Assembly: GCA_947057405.1 (NCBI GenBank)
Contig: CAMSEJ010000055.1
Span: forward strand, 1-10,167
Direction of reading: 5' to 3'
From: an uncultured Roseburia sp.
GTDB lineage: Bacteria > Bacillota > Clostridia > Lachnospirales > Lachnospiraceae
Length of the DNA: 10,167 bases
Below the pieces are notes generated by a model. The model worked only from the letters and a program-made list of their open reading frames with translations, searched no databases and was not told the origin of the DNA. Position numbers and translations under genes: made by a program. Positions 1 through 6,341 of the stretch are shown in pieces; positions within the stretch are counted from its first letter, which is position 1, and each line of letters starts with the position of its first letter.

Positions 1-1005
1 ACAAGCTCTTATAACGCCAAGCTAAAGATGAACGACTCTGCGTTTTATCTGAAAAAACAGCTTTTTGCCTCCATTTTAGGGTTTTGCGGCATGTTTGTCA
101 TGGCAAGGACGAATTACCATTTCTGGCTGAATATAAGCTGGCTGGCTTATCTGGGTTCCCTGGCGCTTTGCGTTGCGGTTATTTTTAAAGGGACAAATTT
201 AAACGGGTCTACCCGGTGGTTAAAAATCGGGCCGTTGTCCTTTCAGCCCTCGGAGCTGGCAAAGATATCGGTAATCCTGTTCCTTTCCGCCCTGATCAGC
301 CTGTCGGCCAAACGGGTGGGCGAGCTGAAAACGGTGTGCAAGCTTCTGCTGATTATCGCTCCGGTGGTCGGGATTGTCGCGATGAGCAATTTAAGTACGG
401 CGATTATCATACTCGGAATCAGCATGAGCCTGATTTTTGTGGCGAGCCCGAAATATCTGCATTTTTTTCTGATGATCGGGCTTGTGGTGGCATTTGGAGC
501 CATCTACATATTTGCGGAAGGGTATCGGACGGAACGCCTTTCGATCTGGCTGCATCCGGAGGATTTTGAGAAAGGCTACCAGACCCTGCAGGGACTTTAC
601 GCGATCGGATCGGGCGGGCTGTTTGGAAAAGGGCTTGGGGAAAGCATGCAAAAGCTCGGATTTTTGCCGGAAGCGCAGAATGATATGATTTTTTCCATTA
701 TCTGCGAGGAGCTGGGTCTGTTTGGCGCGATTTGTGTCATTTTGCTGTTTTTGCTGATGATCTGGCGTTTTCTGGTCATCGCCAATAATGCCCGGGATTT
801 GTCCGGCGCATTGATTGTAGTCGGAATTATGGCACATATTGCGATTCAGGTTATTTTAAATATAGCGGTTGTGACCAATTCCATTCCCAATACCGGGGTT
901 ACGCTCCCGTTTATCAGCTACGGGGGAACCTCGGTGGCAATCCTTTTAACGGAGATGGGGCTGGCATTGAGCGTATCACGCGGCATCAGACTGGAGATGG
1001 TTTAA
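1..1005 (+). CDS. ftsW: FtsW/SpoVE-type SEDS peptidoglycan glycosyltransferase, 5'-truncated by window start
   Basis: SEDS proteins are polytopic membrane enzymes that polymerise lipid II into septal glycan strands with a partner class B PBP. The reading frame is open back to base 1 and the residues before the first ATG (base 28) still look like SEDS family sequence, so that ATG is internal and the true start is upstream. Family blocks are plain: GSTRWLKIGPLSFQPSELAK at residues 69-88 (numbering from base 1), the GYQTLQGLYAIGSGGLFGKG block, LPEAQND with the likely catalytic Asp at residue 228 (codon 682-684), and the IPNTGVTLPFISYGGTS block beginning near residue 295. About eight hydrophobic segments are visible in this part. 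The stop is one base before the ftsQ start, indicating one operon. FtsW and SpoVE cannot be told apart from this fragment; position beside ftsQ and ftsZ favours FtsW. The call as SEDS is very secure. Confidence 0.95.
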   Translation, partial: TSSYNAKLKMNDSAFYLKKQLFASILGFCGMFVMARTNYHFWLNISWLAYLGSLALCVAVIFKGTNLNGSTRWLKIGPLSFQPSELAKISVILFLSALISLSAKRVGELKTVCKLLLIIAPVVGIVAMSNLSTAIIILGISMSLIFVASPKYLHFFLMIGLVVAFGAIYIFAEGYRTERLSIWLHPEDFEKGYQTLQGLYAIGSGGLFGKGLGESMQKLGFLPEAQNDMIFSIICEELGLFGAICVILLFLLMIWRFLVIANNARDLSGALIVVGIMAHIAIQVILNIAVVTNSIPNTGVTLPFISYGGTSVAILLTEMGLALSVSRGIRLEMV

Positions 1006-1006
1006 T

Positions 1007-1777
1007 TTGAAAAAAAACAGGGAGGAGATCGTCCGCAAAAGGGGACGGCGCAGAAAGAAAAGAAAAATATTGCTGAGCGTATTCCTTGCGGTATTGCTGC
1101 TGTCGGCAGCCGCCGTGCTTGTGGTGTGGAAGGTATTTACCGTAAAGGAAATCGTGGTAGAGGGCAACAAATATTATTCGGATAAACAGATTGGGCAGTT
1201 TATCCGGGAGGACGAATATTCCTGGAATTCCCTGTATGTCCTGTTAAAATACCGTTTTCTGGATGTAAAGGAAATTCCGTTTATTGATTCCATGGAGATT
1301 TCCTTAAAAAACCCGCACACCGTAAAGGTGCATGTGTACGAAAAAGCGATGCTCGGATATGTTTATATTTCCGCGATCGGGCAGAACGCCTATTTTGACA
1401 AGGACGGGTTCGTTGTGGAGACGTCTCAGGATACGATTGAAGACATCCCGCAGATAGAGGGGCTTTCCTGCGATAAGGTCGTATTGTATGAAAAGCTTCC
1501 GCTGAATGACGAAAAGGTGTTGAGGAGCCTTCTGGTCACGACACAGGCGTTAAAGAAAAATGAGGTGGTTCCGGAGAAAATATATTTCGACGAGGGCGGA
1601 GAGATTTCTCTGATGTACGGCGGCATACGGGTGCTGCTGGGCGATACGGACAGCCTGACACAGAAAATCCTGCGCCTGCCCTATATCCTGCCGCAGTTAT
1701 CCGGCAGAGCCGGCACGCTGCATGTGGAAAACTGGGCGGAAAACAGCACGGATATTATTTTCCAGGAGAATAAATAA
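1007..1777 (+). CDS. ftsQ: Cell division protein FtsQ/DivIB
   Basis: FtsQ/DivIB is a bitopic membrane protein of the divisome that, with DivIC and FtsL, controls septal wall synthesis. The 256-aa product has the expected layout: a very basic cytoplasmic N-terminus (residues 1-20, rich in Lys/Arg), one transmembrane helix at about 21-43, then a POTRA domain opening with FTVKEIVVEGNKYYSDKQIG and a beta domain to about residue 240. The start is TTG at 1007: GGAG at 993-996 is 10 nt upstream, and no in-frame ATG occurs before the transmembrane helix, so a later start would remove the membrane anchor. It begins one base after the ftsW stop, so translation is probably coupled. No murG lies between them. 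Confidence 0.93.
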   Translation: MKKNREEIVRKRGRRRKKRKILLSVFLAVLLLSAAAVLVVWKVFTVKEIVVEGNKYYSDKQIGQFIREDEYSWNSLYVLLKYRFLDVKEIPFIDSMEISLKNPHTVKVHVYEKAMLGYVYISAIGQNAYFDKDGFVVETSQDTIEDIPQIEGLSCDKVVLYEKLPLNDEKVLRSLLVTTQALKKNEVVPEKIYFDEGGEISLMYGGIRVLLGDTDSLTQKILRLPYILPQLSGRAGTLHVENWAENSTDIIFQENK

Positions 1778-1796
1778 AAATTTTTTGATTTTTTTG

Positions 1797-1825
1797 TTGC
1801 GAAACGGAGCAAAAAAATATATTAT
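1797..1825 (+). promoter_or_regulatory. Candidate sigma-A promoter for ftsZ
   Basis: In the 149-bp ftsQ-ftsZ gap, TTGCGA (1797-1802, 4 of 6 to TTGACA) is followed after exactly 17 bp by TATTAT (1820-1825, 5 of 6 to TATAAT). This would give ftsZ its own promoter, with a leader of about 95 nt, in addition to read-through from ftsW-ftsQ. The surrounding DNA is very AT-rich, so other -10 placements (for example 1818-1823) are possible and chance matches are easy here. Confidence 0.5.
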
Positions 1826-1926
1826 ATATATGTTGGAGTATACCGTATGATGGATTAGATTACATTACATAGAGTTATGAAGTAACTATTTCAGATAAAT
1901 AATGGGTAAAAAGAGGAGGAGCTACC

Positions 1927-3186
1927 TTGCTTGAAATAATGACACCAGAAATAGATTCCAGTGCAAAGATTATTGTAATCGGAGTGGGCGGCGCTGGAAA
2001 TAATGCAGTAAATAGAATGATAGACGAATGTATCGGAGGAGTCGAGTTTGTCGGAGTGAATACGGACAAGCAGATTCTGATGAACTGTAAGGCGCCGAAG
2101 TTAATTCAGATCGGCGAGAAGCTGACAAAGGGACTGGGTGCAGGGGCGCAGCCGGAGGTAGGCCAGAAGGCGGCGGAAGAAAGCGCGGAAGAGCTGGCGG
2201 CAGCGGTCAAAGGCGCAGACATGATCTTTGTCACCTGCGGGATGGGAGGCGGTACCGGTACGGGAGCTGCTCCGGTCGTGGCGCAGATTGCCAAGGAGCA
2301 GGGGATTCTGACCGTTGGCGTCGTAACCAAGCCGTTTAAGTTTGAAGCAAAGACCCGTATGGTCAATGCGCTTGCGGGCATAGAACGTTTAAAGCAATGC
2401 GTGGACACGTTGATCGTAATCCCGAATGACAAGCTGCTTGAAATCGTAGACCGCCGGACGACGATGCCGGACGCGTTAAAGAAGGCGGACGAGGTTTTGC
2501 AGCAGGCGGTTCAGGGCATTACGGATCTGATCAACATTCCCGCACTGATCAACCTGGATTTTGCGGATGTGCAGACCGTTATGAAGGACAAGGGTCTGGC
2601 GCATATCGGCATCGGCTCGGCCAAAGGCGACGATAAGGCGCTTGAAGCGGTTACGCTTGCCGTCGGAAGCCCGCTGCTTGAGACGCGGATTGACGGGGCG
2701 AGCCATGTTATTATCAATATTTCCGGCGACGTTTCGCTGATGGATGCCAACGATGCGGCAAGCCATGTGCAGGATCTGGCCGGGGACAACGTCAATATCA
2801 TTTTCGGTGCGAAATACGACGAAACCATGGCGGACGAGGTGCAGATTACGGTGATTGCGACCGGATTGGAGAGCCAGGAGCCCGCCCAGAACAAGCCGCA
2901 GGGCACTGCCCGGTACGGTACCTTCGGCGGCAGGGGGACGGCGGCGCCTTCCGGCACCATGACAGGCGGCATCCGTCAGGCGACAAGCCCGGCAAGGCCG
3001 GTATCCTCCGGCAGCGGCAATCCCTATGCGGCAAATCCCGGCGGCATGGGTATGCAGAGCGCACCCGCATCTTCCGCAGCGCCCTTTAACTACGGAGGAT
3101 TAAAGAAGCCTTCAAAGCCGGAAGGAAACAGCCCGGCAAAGAATATTGAGATCCCGAGTTTCTTAAAGAACACCACACGCAAATAA
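1927..3186 (+). CDS. ftsZ: Cell division GTPase FtsZ
   Basis: FtsZ is the tubulin-like GTPase whose filaments form the Z ring at the division site. The 419-aa product has the nucleotide-binding loop GVGGAGNNAVNRM (residues 19-31), the tubulin signature GGGTGTG (107-113), and the T7 synergy loop NLDFADV (209-215) that carries the acidic residues completing GTP hydrolysis across the subunit interface. After the globular domain (to about 315) comes a Gly/Ala/Pro/Ser-rich linker, then the conserved C-terminal peptide EIPSFLKNTTRK that binds membrane tethers and regulators. The start is TTG at 1927: AGGAGG at 1914-1919 lies 7 nt upstream, whereas the in-frame ATG at 1939 would be 19 nt away. No ftsA precedes it. 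It is closed by a terminator just downstream. Confidence 0.98.
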   Translation: MLEIMTPEIDSSAKIIVIGVGGAGNNAVNRMIDECIGGVEFVGVNTDKQILMNCKAPKLIQIGEKLTKGLGAGAQPEVGQKAAEESAEELAAAVKGADMIFVTCGMGGGTGTGAAPVVAQIAKEQGILTVGVVTKPFKFEAKTRMVNALAGIERLKQCVDTLIVIPNDKLLEIVDRRTTMPDALKKADEVLQQAVQGITDLINIPALINLDFADVQTVMKDKGLAHIGIGSAKGDDKALEAVTLAVGSPLLETRIDGASHVIINISGDVSLMDANDAASHVQDLAGDNVNIIFGAKYDETMADEVQITVIATGLESQEPAQNKPQGTARYGTFGGRGTAAPSGTMTGGIRQATSPARPVSSGSGNPYAANPGGMGMQSAPASSAAPFNYGGLKKPSKPEGNSPAKNIEIPSFLKNTTRK

Positions 3187-3206
3187 TCCTTTCTCATATA
3201 GAAAAG

Positions 3207-3236
3207 CCTTACGGAATGCCCGTAAGGTCTTTTTTT
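3207..3236 (+). terminator. Rho-independent terminator of ftsZ
   Basis: A perfect 8-bp stem, CCTTACGG (3207-3214) with CCGTAAGG (3220-3227), encloses a 5-nt loop and is followed within three bases by a run of seven T (3230-3236). It starts 20 bp after the ftsZ stop. It should insulate the division operon from the sporulation genes that follow, which have their own promoter about 40 bp further on. Confidence 0.9.
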
Positions 3237-3277
3237 GTCATTTTTTTAAGATGGATTTCCCGTTCCGCTGTCCCTGG

Positions 3278-3311
3278 TTTGACAAATTTCAGAAAAAAAT
3301 TCGACTATAAT
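3278..3311 (+). promoter_or_regulatory. spoIIG-type promoter with long spacer and Spo0A-box-like sites
   Basis: A perfect -35 hexamer TTGACA (3279-3284) and a perfect -10 hexamer TATAAT (3306-3311) are separated by 21 bp rather than the usual 17. The Bacillus subtilis spoIIG promoter is known for near-consensus sigma-A hexamers with a 22-bp spacer, and for its dependence on phosphorylated Spo0A bound over the -35 region. Here the bottom strand across the -35 reads TTTGTCAAA (3286 to 3278), one mismatch from the 0A box TTTGTCGAA. A second partial box, bottom strand 3308 to 3300 (GTCGAA core), lies 22 bp away and overlaps the -10. I infer Spo0A-activated transcription of spoIIGA-sigE by sigma-A RNA polymerase. 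Confidence 0.78.
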
Positions 3312-3342
3312 AAGTTCAGCAGAAAGAAGCTGGAGGTGAAGA

Positions 3343-4185
3343 GTGAATTATGGATTTTATGCGGATGTATTTTTCCTAACGAATTTTTATCTGGATTTTC
3401 TGGCTGTGTATGCAGTCGGTGAAGTGCTGCAGCAGAAAAGAAGGCTGCCCCGGGCAGCGCTGTGCTGCGCGCTGTCAAGCCTTGCCGGATGCGTGTTGTT
3501 TCTGACGCTTTCCGATTATGACCTTTATGTCCTGTGCATTCATTTTATCGTAAATCCGGTTATGACGGTGTGCTGTTTTTTCCCGGCGGGGAAAAAGATC
3601 TATGTAAAAGCCTATCTTTTGATGTATTTTCTTGTTCTGCTGTTAGGCGGAAGCATGGAATGGCTGTACCAAACGGTCCTGGGAGGGCGATATTACGAGC
3701 TGTGCCTGGTTCTCTCCGCCGTCCCGGTTTGGGTGTTTCTTTCTATTTTACGCAGGAAACGAAAAAATGTGCATCGGATTTATCCTGCCGTGATCAGCCA
3801 CCGGGGGCGGACGGTGTCGCTTTTGGCGCTTTACGACACGGGGAATACCCTGTATGACCCTTATCTGAAGGAGCCGGTACATATTATTGCGGGCGGCGTG
3901 TTTGCGTCGCTGGGAGGTAAGGAGGCGTTTGCGGTTCGGTTCATCCCGTTTTCGTCCGTGGGCTGCGGGCAGGGAATGCTGGAGGCATTTACCGTGGAAC
4001 GCTTAACGGTCGGAGAAGACGACGAACGGATTGTATTTGCGCCGGCGGTTTTGGCGGCAGCGGAGGACGCGCTGTTTGAAAACCGGCCGTACCGGATGAT
4101 ACTGCACGGCAGCATAAGTGAGAAAATGCCCTTGACGGCAGCAAAAAGAGCGCCCTTTGGGACGGCGTGTTCAAGTAATGAATAA
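3343..4185 (+). CDS. spoIIGA: Sporulation sigma-E factor processing peptidase SpoIIGA
   Basis: SpoIIGA is the membrane aspartic protease that removes the pro-sequence of sigma-E in the mother cell after a signal (SpoIIR in Bacillus) from the forespore. The 280-aa product has five hydrophobic segments in its first half (about 7-27, 37-55, 59-80, 87-110, 119-138). A cytoplasmic protease domain follows, with the active-site motif LYDTGNTLYDP; the catalytic Asp is residue 165. It is somewhat shorter than the roughly 309-residue Bacillus protein, mostly at the C-terminus. The start is GTG at 3343, with GGAGGTG (3332-3338) 6 nt upstream when measured from GGAGG. Its substrate gene sigE begins 17 bp after its stop, as in other endospore formers. 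Transcription is expected from the long-spacer promoter just upstream. Confidence 0.95.
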   Translation: MNYGFYADVFFLTNFYLDFLAVYAVGEVLQQKRRLPRAALCCALSSLAGCVLFLTLSDYDLYVLCIHFIVNPVMTVCCFFPAGKKIYVKAYLLMYFLVLLLGGSMEWLYQTVLGGRYYELCLVLSAVPVWVFLSILRRKRKNVHRIYPAVISHRGRTVSLLALYDTGNTLYDPYLKEPVHIIAGGVFASLGGKEAFAVRFIPFSSVGCGQGMLEAFTVERLTVGEDDERIVFAPAVLAAAEDALFENRPYRMILHGSISEKMPLTAAKRAPFGTACSSNE

Positions 4186-4202
4186 AAAAGAGAGGAAAAG
4201 CT

Positions 4203-4943
4203 ATGTACATAAAAATAAATATTCCCAGACAGGTTCAGTTTAAATGGATGTCATCCGTCTATAATATGATGTTCGGGCAGAAAAATGACATCTTTTATAT
4301 CGGAGGCGCGGAGGTTTTGCCGCCGCCTCTGGAAGCGGAAGAGGAGGCGGAATGTATCAGCTGCCTGGGGGAACACGGGGAAGCCACGGCAAAAAGCAGG
4401 CTGATTGAGCACAACCTGCGCTTAGTTGTCTATATTGCCAAGAAATTCGACAACACCGGGATTGGGGTGGAGGATTTGATTTCGATCGGCACGATTGGGC
4501 TGATCAAATCGATCAATACGTTTAATCCGCAGAAGAATATCAAGCTGGCGACCTATGCATCCCGGTGTATTGAAAATGAAATCCTGATGTATTTAAGGCG
4601 CAACAGCAAAACCAAAATGGAAGTCAGTATTGACGAGCCGCTGAATGTGGACTGGGACGGCAACGAGCTTCTGCTGTCGGATATTCTGGGAACGGATGAG
4701 GATGTGATTTACCGGGATATTGAAGCGGAGGTTGAGCACCATCTGCTGGGCAAGGCGATCGATAAGCTTTCCGGCAGGGAGAGGCTGATTGTGGAGCTGC
4801 GGTACGGGCTTGGCCGGGGCGGCGGCAGAGAACTGACGCAGAAGGAGGTGGCGGACCGTCTGGGAATTTCGCAGTCTTATATCTCAAGGCTGGAAAAAAA
4901 GATTATGCGCAGGCTCAAAAAAGAGATGATCCGTTTAGAGTAG
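4203..4943 (+). CDS. sigE: RNA polymerase sporulation sigma factor sigma-E (pro-sigma-E)
   Basis: Sigma-E directs early mother-cell transcription during sporulation. The 246-aa product carries an N-terminal pro-sequence of about 31 residues ending at DIF|YIGGAEVLPPPL, where the cut by SpoIIGA would fall by alignment with the Bacillus site between two tyrosines. Region 2 is nearly canonical: NLRLVVYIAKKFDNTGI (from residue 71), DLISIGTIGLIKSINTFNP and KLATYASRCIENEILMYLRR. The DEPLNVDWDGNELLLSDILGTD block is typical of sigma-E. Region 4.2 has the helix-turn-helix LTQKEVADRLGISQSYISR (about 211-229). The start ATG has AGAGGA (4191-4196) 6 nt upstream. It forms an operon with spoIIGA. No intrinsic terminator with a T-run follows it; only the hairpin at 5072-5101 lies downstream. 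Confidence 0.97.
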   Translation: MYIKINIPRQVQFKWMSSVYNMMFGQKNDIFYIGGAEVLPPPLEAEEEAECISCLGEHGEATAKSRLIEHNLRLVVYIAKKFDNTGIGVEDLISIGTIGLIKSINTFNPQKNIKLATYASRCIENEILMYLRRNSKTKMEVSIDEPLNVDWDGNELLLSDILGTDEDVIYRDIEAEVEHHLLGKAIDKLSGRERLIVELRYGLGRGGGRELTQKEVADRLGISQSYISRLEKKIMRRLKKEMIRLE

Positions 4944-4981
4944 CGGAAGGGGCCGTTTGAGGCAAAACCATAAAAAAACAG

Positions 4982-5011
4982 TGGGCAAACAGCGGCGTTG
5001 TGTGCTATAAT
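4982..5011 (+). promoter_or_regulatory. Orphan extended -10 promoter candidate in the sigE/sigG convergent gap
   Basis: The sequence TGCTATAAT (5003-5011) is a perfect -10 hexamer with the TGn extension. The best -35 is TGGGCA (4982-4987, 4 of 6) with an 18-bp spacer. No credible coding sequence lies downstream on the plus strand. A transcript starting near 5018 would either end at the hairpin at 5072-5101, giving an RNA of about 85 nt, or run antisense into the 3' end of sigG. Its existence is inference from motif match only. Confidence 0.4.
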
Positions 5012-5071
5012 TTGAAACAGCGGAAGTCCTTTGCGCTTATGGGGCGGCGCCGGTACGGTATACTGTGCGGC

Positions 5072-5101
5072 CTGTGCCGTGCTGCGGGATGCACGGCACG
5101 G
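5072..5101. other. Strong GC-rich hairpin between convergent sigE and sigG
   Basis: GTGCCGTGC (5074-5082) and GCACGGCAC (5091-5099) form a perfect 9-bp stem around an 8-nt loop. A T-G wobble and one more C-G pair extend it to 11 bp (5072-5101). Neither strand has a T-run after the stem, so it is not a classical intrinsic terminator. Its place, 20 bp past the sigG stop and about 130 bp past the sigE stop, suggests a transcript 3'-end element or a barrier between the convergent genes. Confidence 0.6.
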
Positions 5102-5120
5102 CGGACAGGGAGGCTGCCGG

Positions 5121-5900
5121 TCAGGAAAGATAATTACGCATGCTTTTTAAGGCGGATTTTTCCAGGCGGCTGACCTGGGCCTGCGAGATATGAATCTCTT
5201 CGGCAACCTCCATTTGTGTTTTGCCTTCAAAGAAGCGGAGCTTTATGATGTAATGCTCCCTCTGGTTTAAATGCTTCATTGCGTCGCCGATGGAAAGCGA
5301 TTCAATCCAGTTTTCTTCTTTGTTTTTTTTGTCTTTGACCTGGTCCATGACATAAAGCGTATCGCCGCCGTCGGTATACACCGGGTCATAGAGGGAAAGC
5401 GGGCTTTGGATGGCGTCTAAGGCAAAGACCAGATCTTCCTTGGGGATTCCGGTAGACTCGGATATATCCTGTATGGTAGGTTCCTTGAAGGATGTTTTGG
5501 AAAGCTGCTCTTTGGCGTGGATGGCCTTATAGGCCGTGTCCCGAAGCGAGCGGCTGACGCGGATGGAAGAAGCGTTGTCACGCAGGTAACGGCGGATTTC
5601 GCCGATAATCATAGGTACGGCATACGTGGAGAATTTGACGCCTATGGTGTCATCGAAGTTGTCGATGGATTTGATTAATCCGATGCAGCCGATCTGAAAC
5701 AGATCGTCTACGTTTTCATTGTTGCCGGAGAAACGCTTAATTACGCTTAAGACCAGCCTTAAGTTCCCTTTAATGTAAGTTTCTCTGGCAGCAGCGTCGC
5801 CAGCTTTGATTTTTTGGAACAGTTCTTTCTTTTCCTCTTCCTTGAGGATAGGGAGTTTGGATGTATTGACACCGCAGATTTCGACTTTGTAGCCAGCCAT
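5121..5900 (-). CDS. sigG: RNA polymerase sporulation sigma factor sigma-G
   Basis: Sigma-G drives late forespore transcription, including SASP and germination genes. The 259-aa product starts with the sigma-G-specific N-terminus KVEICGVNTSKLP, then GNLRLVLSVIKRF (region 2.1), DDLFQIGCIGLIKSIDNFD, and the hallmark VKFSTYAVPMIIGEIRRYLRD, followed by IRVSRSLRDTAYKA (region 3). DAIQSPLSLYDPVYTDGGD matches sigma-G rather than sigma-F. The C-terminal helix-turn-helix is MEVAEEIHISQAQVSRLEK. The start ATG (5900-5898) has GGAGG at 5912-5908, 7 nt upstream. In Bacillus and Clostridium sigG lies just after sigE in the same direction; here it is inverted and convergent. There is no intervening gene. 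By my remembered alignment, Lys44 takes the place of Bacillus Asn45, a residue linked to inhibition by Gin/CsfB. Confidence 0.96.
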   Translation of the reverse strand: MAGYKVEICGVNTSKLPILKEEEKKELFQKIKAGDAAARETYIKGNLRLVLSVIKRFSGNNENVDDLFQIGCIGLIKSIDNFDDTIGVKFSTYAVPMIIGEIRRYLRDNASSIRVSRSLRDTAYKAIHAKEQLSKTSFKEPTIQDISESTGIPKEDLVFALDAIQSPLSLYDPVYTDGGDTLYVMDQVKDKKNKEENWIESLSIGDAMKHLNQREHYIIKLRFFEGKTQMEVAEEIHISQAQVSRLEKSALKSMRNYLS

Positions 5901-5935
5901 GGAAGGACCTCCAGTTTCTTAAAGTAGTTTGGTAA

Positions 5936-5965
5936 AATCATTCTCACTTTTGGCTTTTTTTATTC
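5936..5965 (-). promoter_or_regulatory. Weak sigma-F-like promoter candidate for sigG
   Basis: On the minus strand GAATA (5965-5961) is followed after 15 bp by GAGAATGATT (5945-5936). Against the Bacillus sigma-F consensus GYWTA-15-GGNRAMAMTW this is 4 of 5 for the -35 and about 6 of 9 informative positions for the -10. The spacing and the position, about 35 bp before the sigG start codon, fit the expected sigma-F control of sigG. The -10 lacks its second G, so this is tentative. Confidence 0.3.
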
Positions 5966-6011
5966 GTGGGAAAAGAACGTTTGCAATAAGATACAAATGA
6001 GGTGGTAAGGG

Positions 6012-6341
6012 ATGAAAGATTTAATTGATGAAAGAAATTTCAGGGAAAAATGCGCCAGAAGCATTGTAAAGGGGTATAACGTGCGCTATGTTATGCCGGA
6101 TCAGAACGAACCGGAAGCCGCAGAAGCCGGGGCTGCGCCGGAAGGGAAAGAGGCGGCGGCTTCTAAGGGCGTTCTGGAGGACGAGAGCAGGTGGGCGCAT
6201 ATTCCGTCCGCAGGGTACGGGAAAATGACGGATCACGATCCGGTAACGGAGGAGCAGATCCGGAAAATTTTGGGGCAGCAGTCGGAGGGGACGATGGAAC
6301 TGCTGGCAGGGTTAGGAGAGGAAAGTCCTGTCCTGCCGTAA
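6012..6341 (+). CDS. Hypothetical protein, 109 aa, divergent from sigG
   Basis: I do not recognise this protein. Coding is supported by GAGGTGG (5999-6005) 6 nt before the ATG and by a full-length open frame filling the space between sigG and the MATE gene. The N-terminal 30 residues are charged with a basic patch (KCARSIVKGYNVRYVMPDQ), residues 31-54 form an Ala/Glu/Gly-rich linker, and the C-terminus holds a probable helix (VTEEQIRKILGQQ) followed by an acidic tail. No signal peptide, membrane segment or metal motif is visible; it is probably small, soluble and cytoplasmic. It shares a 111-bp upstream region with sigG, so a sporulation link is possible but unproven. Its last 30 bp overlap the 3' end of the convergent MATE gene. 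I see no clear promoter of its own. Confidence 0.75.
   Translation: MKDLIDERNFREKCARSIVKGYNVRYVMPDQNEPEAAEAGAAPEGKEAAASKGVLEDESRWAHIPSAGYGKMTDHDPVTEEQIRKILGQQSEGTMELLAGLGEESPVLP

Noticed and set aside
1789..1817. Inverted repeat TTTTTTTG / CAAAAAAA after ftsQ as a terminator
   Set aside because: The stem is almost all A-T with a 13-nt loop and no T-run after it; such repeats arise easily in homopolymer-rich DNA. It also overlaps a plausible ftsZ promoter.
1873..1887. AGTTA-TGAAG-TAACT inverted repeat in the ftsZ leader as a regulatory site
   Set aside because: Only 5 bp per arm in AT-rich DNA; expected by chance at this length.
5040..5177. Small Cys/Arg-rich frame on the plus strand across the sigE-sigG gap
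   Set aside because: No ribosome binding site at proper spacing, much of its composition comes from the hairpin, and it runs antisense into sigG. No sign of coding.
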